DNA of 64,000 bases from JBJMHZ01 sp045807125 (GTDB lineage: Bacteria; Actinomycetota; Actinomycetes; JAWWOL01): NCBI GenBank assembly GCA_045807125.1, contig JBJMHZ010000035.1, positions 55,111-119,110 of the forward strand. The letters run 5' to 3'. Shown in pieces: positions 1-9,000 of this stretch. The notes beneath the pieces are model-generated. The model saw only the letters and a program-made list of their open reading frames with translations. It did not search any database and was not told the DNA's origin. The position numbers were made by a program, and so were the translations under genes. Position 1 is the stretch's first letter; each line of letters starts with the position of its first letter.

Positions 1-76
1 CCAGGACCACCGACAGCGCGACGCCCCACCAGGACGGCACGGGCACGGTGGCGGCGCCGAGCAGAACCGCGATCAC
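1..76 (-). CDS. ABC transporter permease, N-terminal fragment (FetB-like), cut by window edge
   Basis: Only the first 25 codons lie in the window; the gene continues beyond position 1. It starts with GTG at 74-76, overlapping the stop of the upstream ATPase gene by four bases (GTGA), so the two are translationally coupled. The visible residues (IAVLLGAATVPVPSWWGVAL) are hydrophobic and read as the start of a first membrane segment. The short N-terminus before the membrane, and pairing with a FetA-like ATPase, fit the FetB/YbbM permease family, linked in E. coli to iron homeostasis. The substrate here is inferred only from that pairing. Confidence 0.55.
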   Translation of the reverse strand, partial: MIAVLLGAATVPVPSWWGVALSVVL

Positions 77-807
77 GATGCGCCTCGCAGGAAGGTGCGC
101 ACGTCGTCGGGCGCATCCTCGCCGAACACGTCCCGCACGGTGCCAGCGTGGGCGACCTGGCCACCGATGAGGACCACCACGTCGTCGGCCAGCCGCCGCG
201 CCTGCCGCAGGTCGTGGCTCACCATGACCACCGTGAGGCCGGCGTCGACCAGCCCGCGCACGACCCGCTCGACCGCGGCAGCCGCAAAGCTGTCGAGCGC
301 CGACGTCGGCTCGTCGAGCAGCAGCACCTCGGGCCCGATGGCCAGCGCCCGCGCCAGGCAGAGCCGCTGGGCCTCGCCGCCTGACAGGCCCTCGGTGCGG
401 CGGTCGGCGAGCTCGTCGGGCGGCAGCCCCACCCGGTCGAGCAGGACGGCAGCCTCCGCCTCGGTGAGCCCCGGTGCGCCTACCCGCAGGTCGTCCAGCA
501 CCGTCGCGCCGAGCAGCACGGGTGACTGCTGGAGCATGCCGACGCGGCGGCGGAGGGCGAGAACGTCGTACGCCGGCAGCGGCCGGCCGTGGAACCGCAC
601 CTGGCCGCTCGACGGCTCCTCCAGCCGGTTCAGCAGGCGGAGCAACGTGGTCTTGCCGGCGCCGCTCGGCCCGACCAGCGCCGTGACCCGGGCGGCGGCG
701 AGCGGCTGGGTGACGCCGTGCAGCGAGTGCCGGTCGCCGGCGACGCTGGGGTGCGCGACCGTCACGTCGTCGATGACGAACAGCGGCTCGCCCGGCGTGG
801 TCGTCAT
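73..807 (-). CDS. ABC transporter ATP-binding protein, FetA/YbbL-like
   Basis: A 244-residue stand-alone ATPase that would power the permease encoded immediately downstream. Visible motifs: Walker A GPSGAGKTT (about 46-54), Q-loop in MLQQSPVL, signature LSGGEAQR (from 141), Walker B LLLDEPTSALD and switch His in MVSHD. The short length without an extra C-terminal domain and the coupled small permease fit the FetAB (YbbLM) type, whose E. coli member exports iron. A GAGGA ribosome site precedes the ATG. The gene lies 37 bp after the aldolase stop on the same strand, but a functional tie to aldolase is not implied. Phosphate or amino-acid importer ATPases look similar, so the substrate is uncertain. 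Confidence 0.75.
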   Translation of the reverse strand: MTTTPGEPLFVIDDVTVAHPSVAGDRHSLHGVTQPLAAARVTALVGPSGAGKTTLLRLLNRLEEPSSGQVRFHGRPLPAYDVLALRRRVGMLQQSPVLLGATVLDDLRVGAPGLTEAEAAVLLDRVGLPPDELADRRTEGLSGGEAQRLCLARALAIGPEVLLLDEPTSALDSFAAAAVERVVRGLVDAGLTVVMVSHDLRQARRLADDVVVLIGGQVAHAGTVRDVFGEDAPDDVRTFLRGAS

Positions 808-844
808 CGGGTCCTCACCGGGCCGTCGTCCCCCGGCGCCGTGC

Positions 845-1870
845 TCACTTCGCGAGCGCGGTACCGGTCGAGCGGAGATCCTCGCAGGCCTGCACGACGC
901 GGGCCGTCATGCCCTTCTCGGCCGCCTTCATCCAGGTGCGCGGGTCGTAGTTCTTCTTCACGCCGACCTCGCCGTCGACCTTCAGCACGCCGTCGTAGTT
1001 GGTGAACATGTGGGCGGCGACCGGCCTGGTGTAGGCGTACTGGGTGTCGGTGTCGACGTTCATCTTCACGACGCCGTAGTCGAGGGTCTCGCGGATCTCC
1101 TCCAGCAGCGACCCGGAGCCGCCGTGGAAGACGAGGTCGAACGGCTTGTCCTTGCCGTACTTCTTGCCCACCTCGTCCTGGATGCTCTTGAGGATCGACG
1201 GCTTGAGCTTGACGTTGCCGGGCTTGTAGACGCCGTGCACGTTGCCGAACGTCGCGGCCAGGATGTAGCGGCCGTTCTCGCCAAGGCCGAGCATCTCGGC
1301 GGTGCGCATCGCGTCGGCCGGGTGGGTGTAGAGCTTCTCGTTGATCTCGTTGGCGACGCCGTCCTCCTCGCCGCCGACGACGCCGATCTCGAGCTCCATG
1401 ACGATGCGCGCCTTGGCGCAGGCCTCGAGCAGCTCGCGGGCGATGCGGAGGTTCTCCTCGAGCTCGACCGCCGAGCCGTCCCACATGTGCGACTGGAACA
1501 GCGGCTCCTGCCCGGCGGAGACCCGCTCCTGGCTGATCGCGATCAGCGGCCGCATGTAGCCGTCGAGCTTGTCCAGCGGGCAGTGGTCGGTGTGCAGCGC
1601 GATGTTGACGGAGTACTTGGCCGCGACCACGTGGGCGAACTCGGCCAGCGCCACCGCGCCCGCGACCATGTCCTTCACGCCCTGCCCGGAGGCGAACTCG
1701 GCGCCGCCGGTGGAGACCTGCACGATGCCGTCGCTCTCCGCCTCGGCGAAGCCCTGCAGGGCCGCGTTGAGCGTGGACGACGAGGTCACGTTGATCGCCG
1801 GGTAGGCGAAGGCGCCCGCCTTGGCGCGGTCGAGCATCTGGGCGTAGACCTCGGGCGTTGCGATCGGCAT
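845..1870 (-). CDS. fbaA: Class II fructose-bisphosphate aldolase
   Basis: A full-length 341-residue class II (zinc-dependent) aldolase, which interconverts fructose-1,6-bisphosphate with dihydroxyacetone phosphate and glyceraldehyde-3-phosphate in glycolysis and gluconeogenesis. The sequence shows the family's HTDHC motif at about 93-97 (catalytic Asp95 and a zinc-binding His), the glycine-rich loop LVFHGGSGS that binds the phosphate, and the KMNVDTD segment near the C-terminus. Length and N-terminus (MPIATPEVYAQML) match actinobacterial FbaA. A strong GGAGG lies eight bases before the ATG. About 200 bp separate it from the upstream CbrC-like gene, so it probably has its own promoter. Nothing unusual in the protein. 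Confidence 0.97.
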   Translation of the reverse strand: MPIATPEVYAQMLDRAKAGAFAYPAINVTSSSTLNAALQGFAEAESDGIVQVSTGGAEFASGQGVKDMVAGAVALAEFAHVVAAKYSVNIALHTDHCPLDKLDGYMRPLIAISQERVSAGQEPLFQSHMWDGSAVELEENLRIARELLEACAKARIVMELEIGVVGGEEDGVANEINEKLYTHPADAMRTAEMLGLGENGRYILAATFGNVHGVYKPGNVKLKPSILKSIQDEVGKKYGKDKPFDLVFHGGSGSLLEEIRETLDYGVVKMNVDTDTQYAYTRPVAAHMFTNYDGVLKVDGEVGVKKNYDPRTWMKAAEKGMTARVVQACEDLRSTGTALAK

Positions 1871-2072
1871 GGCGGTCCTCCGTACGGCGTCCGTCGGGCT
1901 CGGTCGGCTCCGGCCCCTCAGTATCCCCGGGGCCGCCGAGCGGCCGGGAAGCGCGGGTCCGGCGATCCCCGACCGGCGCTCTAGCCGCGCGCCAACGAGC
2001 TGCTATCACCGCGTCGTAGCCCGCGCTACCGGTCACGGCCCCGCTGCCGTCGGTGACGAGCGGTAGAGAAGG

Positions 2073-2633
2073 TCAGCGGTCGTCGCTGTAGCCGACGTAG
2101 GCGCTGCAGGTCTCGCAGCGGAACAGGTACGCCGTCGGGGAGCGGTCGCGCGCCAGCGCCGCCATCCAGCCGTCCACGGCGTCGGGCGGCAACCCCGACC
2201 CGGCGGCCTCCGCACGCACCGCCTCGACCGCGTCGGGCCCGAGGAGCCGAAGGTCGTCGATGCCCTGCGGGCCGAGATAGACGGCAGGGACGCCGTGATG
2301 AGGGAGCCACCGCTCCGGCTGCCAGCCGCTGAAGCCGGGGGTGCGGTGCAGCAGCTCGTCGCGCAACTGCGCGGTGAGGGCCGACCAGTCGTCGCGCGCG
2401 AGGATGTCGGTGAAGAGCAGGCCGAAGCGCTCGGCGGCGGTCCCGTCTGCGATGCACCAGGGGCACAGCGCCTCGGGAGGGTCCTCGTCGCCATAGGACG
2501 GGCCCACGTACCGGTGGCTGCGCTCCTTCCCGCACGCGCCGCAGCGCCCTGCTTCGGGCACCACGCTCCCGGTGGCGACCGGATCGGGGTGGTAGCGGAA
2601 CGCCGGGAGGGCGGCAGCCTGGTCGCCGGTCAT
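2073..2633 (-). CDS. CbrC (UPF0167) family protein, candidate immunity or tolerance factor
   Basis: A 186-residue protein of the CbrC/UPF0167 family. Features: the N-terminal family signature LPAFRYHPDPVATGSV, then paired cysteines (CGACGK, CPWC and, near the C-terminus, CETC) that probably bind zinc, and the closing YVGYSDD. In E. coli CbrC is known for CreBC-dependent tolerance to colicin E2, an HNH-type DNase; its biochemical action is unclear. Here it overlaps the preceding small gene by four bases (ATGA), and that gene starts 19 bp after a giant RHS protein carrying an LHH (HNH-superfamily) nuclease tip. The order suggests that both small genes protect against that toxin. The family call is strong; the immunity role is inference. 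Confidence 0.8.
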   Translation of the reverse strand: MTGDQAAALPAFRYHPDPVATGSVVPEAGRCGACGKERSHRYVGPSYGDEDPPEALCPWCIADGTAAERFGLLFTDILARDDWSALTAQLRDELLHRTPGFSGWQPERWLPHHGVPAVYLGPQGIDDLRLLGPDAVEAVRAEAAGSGLPPDAVDGWMAALARDRSPTAYLFRCETCSAYVGYSDDR

Positions 2634-3022
2634 GCGTCACCGGCCAGGACGCCGGCCGCCGGCCCCGGCCGGGCGGCGAGCAGCGCGCGCCCGGGCCGCT
2701 CCCCGCTCGCCAGGCTGCCGAGCACCTGGCCATCGAGCGAGACCTCGGCCGTCCCGTCCGGCCGCCACCGCACCTCGACCCCCGTCTCGTCGGCGGGCGG
2801 TCGAGCCGCGTCGGGGTGGACGTACGCCGCCGGATTGCGGAACGGCGCCCGGTCGGGGTCGGTCCACTCCGGCGTCGCGGGCGTCTCACCGACGTTGTAG
2901 AGCCACACGTCGCCGGTGATCCGGCCGTCGTCGAGGAAGTAGGCGTAGCACACCCGCTCGTCCTCCTCGACGACGACCGTCGCCCGTCCGTCCTCGCGGT
3001 CGAACCGCCGCATGAACCCCAT
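2630..3022 (-). CDS. Small hypothetical protein directly downstream of the RHS toxin; candidate immunity protein
   Basis: A 130-residue soluble, acidic protein I do not recognise by family. It opens MGFMRRFDREDG and contains a beta-strand-like stretch (ATVVVEEDERVCYAYFLD) followed by DVWLYNVGETP; a GRPGRALLAARPGPAAGVL tail follows. There is no signal peptide or membrane segment. Start 3022 is chosen because GGAG sits five bases upstream; the ATG at 3013 is a weaker alternative. It begins only 19 bp after the stop of the LHH-nuclease RHS gene and overlaps the CbrC-like gene by ATGA. The position right after the toxin tip is where polymorphic-toxin immunity genes normally lie. Cytoplasmic location fits neutralising a DNase. 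Function is inferred from context only. Confidence 0.65.
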   Translation of the reverse strand: MGFMRRFDREDGRATVVVEEDERVCYAYFLDDGRITGDVWLYNVGETPATPEWTDPDRAPFRNPAAYVHPDAARPPADETGVEVRWRPDGTAEVSLDGQVLGSLASGERPGRALLAARPGPAAGVLAGDA

Positions 3023-3041
3023 CGTCGCTCCGGTCAAGGCA

Positions 3042-6000
3042 TCAGCAGGGAGGACCGTCGTCGTTCCAGCGGCCACGATCCCACTCGTCCCGCCAGTATT
3101 GCTTGCGCTCCTGGTCGAAGGCATGCCGATCGATCTCGGACGGGTCCTCACCGGTGTTGGGATGGTTCTTGCTGAAGTTGTCGCCGAGCCGGTGGTCGGT
3201 ACGGCTCATCTCGTCGAGCGGGCTGTCCATCGACTGGCCGCGGTGGTGCAGCTCGATCGGGTAGCCGTCGAGGCCGATGGGCGGGCGACCACGAGCCGGC
3301 GGCGGCGCCCCGATCTGGTCCGGCGGGAGCTTGTTGCCGCCGTTCTTGCCCGTCCCCTTGCATGGGTCGTCGTCGTCCGGGTCGTTGCCGGGGTCGTTCG
3401 GGTCGGCCGGCGCCGGTTGCGCGTCCGGGACCGCCGGGTTGTCCGGCACCGCCGGAGCATCCGGCCCGGCGGCAGGCGGTGCCCCCGGCGGCGGCGGAGC
3501 CGGGTCGTCCGGCGACGGGTCCTTCGGGAACGGGTTGGGGAAGCACGTCCCGTTGACGAAGCACGGCGTCCCGGCCTGCTGGAGCAGGCGGATGAGATAG
3601 AAGCTCAGCAGCGCGATCGCGGTGAGGATCGCGGCCACCTGGAGCGTCTCCGCGTACTCGATGAGCTCCTCGTGGCCGGTCGGGTCGGTGTAGTCCACCG
3701 GGTCGTTGCCGCTGTACGACCAGCGGTTGTAGCCGCCGGTCCCCGGCCCCGATGCCAGGTAGGAGTCGGCCGACATGAACCGTCCGGACGAGGGGTCGTA
3801 GGCCCTGGCTCGCAGGTCGACCAGTCCGGTGCGGTCGGTCAGCTCACCGGCGTAGCCGAACGCCGAGGAGCTGCCCGAGCTGCCGGTGACCGCGCCGAAG
3901 ACGTCGTAGGACGCGCTGCCCGTGACGGTGCCCGACTGGTCGGTGAGCCAGCGCACCGACCCGAGCGCGTCGGTGAGCGGATAGCTCGTCGTGCCGCCCG
4001 TGGTGTCGAAGGCGAGGCCGTCCGGCCCCCACGCGTCGATCTCCGAGCCCTGGCTCACGACCTTCGGCACGCCCGTCCCGACCCGGTCGTACGCGTACGG
4101 GGTCGTTCCGGAGGCGCTCGTCGCGCTGGCCCGCGATCCGCCGGCGTCATAGGCGTACGTCGTCGCCTGCCCGCCGACGGTGGCGCGGGTCAGCTCACCG
4201 AGGCTGTCGTAGGCGAAGGAGTCCGACCCGCGCCTGGTCACCTCGTCGTCGGCGTCATAGGCGTACGTCGCCGTGCCGCTCGGCGCGGTGACGGTGGTCA
4301 GCCGGCCGGCGCCGTCGTAGGCGTACGTCGTGGTCTGCCCGCCGATGGTCGTGGACAGGCGGTTGCCCGCGGGGTCGTACGCGTAGTTGACGCGCGTCCC
4401 GTCGGCATAGGTCGCACCGGTGACCCGGCCGAGCGCGTCGTGGGTGTAGCTCTCCAGCCCGCCCGGGCCCCTGGCGCTCGTCCGCCGGCCCGCCGCGTCG
4501 ACGGTGTAGTCGAGCCGCCGGACGGTCGTCCCGCTGGTGTGCGAGATCGAGGTGACATGCCCCGCCGCGTCGTAGCCGTAGCTCGAGGACACGCCGTTGC
4601 CGCGGTCCACCGACGAGAGCAGGCCGTCGGCCGTGTACCCGTACCGGGCGCTCGACGACCCCTCGGTGACGGCGGCCAGCCGCCCGTCGGTGTCGTAGCC
4701 GTAGTCGAGGCGGACGCCGGACACGGTGAGCGCGGTTCGCCGGCCGGCCGCGTCGTAGGCGTACCGCAGGTCGCTGCCGGCGCCGGAGACCGACGACACG
4801 CGACCTGCACCGTCGTACCCGACCGTGGTGCTGCCCGTCGCGTCGTCGTAGCCGGTGAGGCGACCGGCCGCGTCGTAGCTGAAGGCGTCGGTGCCCTCCG
4901 GGTGAGCGACCGAGGCGAGCCGCCCGGCCGGCGTGTAGGCGTAGTCCACCTCCTGGCCGCGACCGTTGACGGTGCTGACCGGACGGCCGAGGTCGTCGTA
5001 GGACGCCTGGAGCGTCCGCCCGCTCGGGTCGACCTCGCGGACGACGTCACCGGCGGTGTCGTACCCCAGCGTCGTGACCGCGCCATCGGGGTCGACCAAC
5101 CGGGTCGGGCGGCCCTCGGCGTCGTACTGGAACTGCACCGTCCCGCCGAGAGCGTCGGTCAGCTTGACCTCCCGCCCGTCGGCGTCGAACTGCGAGCTCG
5201 TGACGGCGCCGAGCGGATCGGTCTCGCTGGTCGCCCGCCCGGCCGCGTCGTAGCCGTAAGAGGTGGTGTGCCCGAGCTGGTCGGTCTCCTGCACGAGCCG
5301 GCCCAACCGGTCGTACGCCAGCGTCACCCGGCCGGAGGACGGCTGGACGACGCCGGTCACGCGGCCGGCCAGGTCGTAGTCGAGCGACCAGCGATGCCCC
5401 GCCGGGTCGGTCCTGGCGGTGACGTTGCCGGCCGGGTCGTACGCGTAGCTCCATGCCCGGCCGGTGGCGTCCGTGCGGCTCGTGCGGTTGCCGGCCGCGT
5501 CGTACGCGTAAGCGGTGACGTCACCCAGGGCGTCGGTCACCGAGACGAGATCGCCGTCGGCGTCGTACCCGTAGGACGTCTCGTGCCCGAGCGGGTCGGT
5601 CCGCCCCAGCAGGTCGCCGCCGGCGTCGTAGCGGTACCGGGTGGCGTTGCCGGCCGGGTCGACGCTCCGCACCGCGAGCCCGGTGGCGTCGTACGCGGTC
5701 GTCCGCGTGCGGCCCAACGGATTGGTGATGCTCGTGCGGTGGCCGGCGGCGTCGAAGCCGTACTGCCACACCGCACCACCTGGCATGGTGCGCGAGGTCA
5801 CCTCGGCATCGGCGTCGTAGCCATAGCGGGTGATCCGGCCAGTAGCGTCGGTGGCCGTGACGATGTCGCCGAAGCCGTCGTACGCACGGGTCCTGACCGC
5901 GCCGCTCGGCGCCGTCGTCTTGATGAGCCGCCCGTCGGCGTCGTACGCGTAGCTGGTCCGGTGGCCGAGCGGGTCGGTCTCGGAGGCGAGGTTCCCGAGC

Positions 6001-9000
6001 GCGTCGTACGCCCAGCGGGTGACGCCGCCCTCGGCGTCGGTGCGGGAGGTCGCGCGCAGGAAGTCGTCGTACGCGTAGGAGGTCACGGAGCCCAGCGGAT
6101 CGGTCAGCGACGTGAGATCGCCGGCGGCGTCGTAGGCGTACCGGGTCACGGCGCCGCGCGGATCGACCTTGCTGGTGGTGCGGCCCTGGGCGTCGTAGGC
6201 GTAGGTGGTGGTGCCGCCCAGCGCGTCGGACGTGGTGAGCAGCCGCCCGCTGGCGTCGTAGGAGTAACTGGTGAGCCCGCCGCGGGGCCCGACGGACTGC
6301 AGCACGTGGTTGGCGCCGTCGTAGCTGTAGGTCGTCGTCCCGCCGCGCGCGTCGACCATCTTCGTCCGGCGACCCTGCGCGTCGTACGCGTACGTCGCGG
6401 TGCCGCCGCGAGCCGTCGTGACGGTGAGCGGCTGGCCGTGCGAGTCGTAGGTGATCGTGAGCGCGTGGCCGAGCGGATCGGTCTGGGTCAGCAGGTCGCC
6501 GGCGTCGTCGTACGTCGAGGCCGTGGTCCGCCCCATCGGGTCGGTGCTGGTGAGCTGCCGGCCGAGCGGGTCGTACGTGTAACGGGTGGTGCGGGTGGCG
6601 CCGTCGGCCACCCGGTCCTCCCGCAGCACGTCACCGAGGTCGTCCATGGTGAGGACGGTCGTGAGGTTGCCCGTGCCGTCGGTGAAGCTCTGCTGCCTGC
6701 CGGCGACGTCGTTGCTGATGGCGATCGTGTTGCCGGCCGCGTCGGTGACGGTCGCGAGGCGGCCGTCCGAGCCGTAGGTCAGCGCGCGGAGCAGGACGCC
6801 GCCGGTCCCCCTCAAGGTGGTGAGGTCGTGCGCGGCGTCGTACTCGTAGCCCGCCGACTGCCCGTTCGAGTCGATCGCCGAGACGAGGTCGCCGTTGCCG
6901 TCGTAGCCGTAGTCGACGGTCTGGCCGCCGATCCCGGTAGCCCGGGTCACCCGGCCGGCCGAGTCGCGGACGAAGGTGAGCGATGGTCCGCTGGTGGCAT
7001 GCACTCCGGAGTCGTCGACCGTCACGGTGTTGCCGGCCGCGTCGGTCTGCGAGATCAGGCCCTGGTTCACGTCCAGGACGTACGTGCGACCGTCGCGGGC
7101 CGTCAGCTTGAACCGCGTCGGGTCGTAGATGCTCCCGCCGAGACCGTCGTAGAGATTGCCGTCGCCGAAGTAGTCGACCTCGGTGTCGCCGACGACCTCG
7201 AGCGTCGACGTGGTCCCCGGCCGTGCGGTGAACTTCGCGCTGCCGAACCAGAAGAGGTTGCTGCCGCCGTCCGGCGTGAAGTCGAACGACTCGCGGTGCC
7301 CGTCCGGCCAGACGACCGTGACGACGTGCGGCGCGGCGCTGCGGAAGCCCATCGTGCACAGGAAGAAGAAGCACTGCTGCGCGTACTGGCTCCACCCGCC
7401 CGCGCCCAGCTGCCGGTTGGCGCTCACCCGGAAGCTGTCGAGCTTCAGCCGCCAGCCGACGCCGAAGTCACCGACCCGCTTGTCGTACGAGTCGTACGTG
7501 CGGTCGAGGCGGAACTGCGTCCCGCCGATCGGCACGGTCAGGTCGCGGACGGTCGTCTGGTAGCGGCCGAGCTTGAGGTTGCCGCTGACCACGACCGTCG
7601 AGGTGGCGGACTGGACGCCACCGCCACTGGACGTCGCCGACACGGTGATCGCGTACGTGTCATTGGCGAGCAGCGTCGTGTCGAACGTCGCCAGGGTGTC
7701 CGGTGGCGTGCCGGTCCCGCTGGCCAGCGTGACGACCGGCCCCGGGTCGAGGTCCCGGTAGGTCACCTTCCAGGACGTGATGGTCTCGCCGTCCGGGGCG
7801 GTGAAGCTCGCCTTGATGGGGAACGGCTTGGTCACCACGGACCCGTCGGCGGGCAGCTGCGGCACGACGACCGGCGCGGGCGCCGGCAGCGTCTGGCCGG
7901 GGTTCGTCGGATCGGGCACCGTGCCGGCCGGGTTGGTCCACGTCACCGTCGTCGCGTTGGACAGCGCGCGCATCCCGGTGACGAACGCGGTCACCTGGAG
8001 GCTGTCGTCACCCGCGCTCAGGCCCGGGTAGGTCAGCGTCGCGTTGCCGCTCGCGTCGGTCGTGCCGAGGACGTGCTGGGCGTTCGCACCCGCAACGGTG
8101 AGGTTGACCGGCAGGTTCGCGACCGGCTCGCCGGAGGCGTCCATCGCGGAGACCTGCACCGACTGGAAGCTGCCGACCGAGTTGGTGGCGTGCGTCGTCG
8201 GCGTGAGCACGAGGCTCGCGGCTGGCGGGAGCGGGTGGTTGACCTCGATCCCGTTCCCACCGACGCGGGACCACGCGTGGCTCTCGTTGCCACCCGGGCA
8301 TTCGGCGAAGTCGACGCCCTTGGTGTTGAGGATCTGGCTCGCGTCGTCGAAGGAGTGGGTCACGCCGTCGACCGTGAACGTGATGTGCGGGGTGATGTGA
8401 GTGGGCGTGCAGGTGATGAGCGGCGCGTCGGAGGTGTCGAAGGAGCCGTCGTTGGGGCAGCCGCTGCTGGCCCCGGAGATCATCTGGGTGTAGATCGCCG
8501 ACTGCCCGTCCGGCAGCTGGCGGTCGTGCGGCCAGATGGCGAACCGGCAGCTCGGCCCGAAATCGACGGTGAGCGAGTTGATCGTGACGGGCTGCCCGGT
8601 GGTGTTGTCCAGCCGGATGGCGCCGCCGTCGAACTGGCAGCTGCCCTGGCAGCCGACGAACAGGGTGTTGGGCGAGCCGCTCCACGGGAACGGGAAGATG
8701 CTGCCGGCCGGGCGCAGGCCGTCGGCGTAGCCGACGTAGGCGGTGAGCCCGGAGGTGTCCGCGTCGAACGACACGGTCTGCATCACCAGCGACAGCTGCG
8801 AGCCGCAGCCCGTGTAGTCCACCTCGTACGGGTAGGACCCGGCGGACGGGAAGTGCACCGTCACGGTCCCGTTGCGCACCGAGGAGGAGAACGTGTTGTC
8901 GGCGCCGACGACCTGGTAGCCCTCGAACGGCGTCGTCGCCCCGGTGGCGACGTTCTCGTACAGGCCGTTGACGCGCGTCGCGCCGCCACCGACGCCGAAC

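Noticed and set aside
4070..6930. Regular repeats that might suggest a CRISPR or satellite array
   Set aside because: Units are imperfect, spacer-free, in frame and encode YD repeats; there are no cas genes anywhere in the window.
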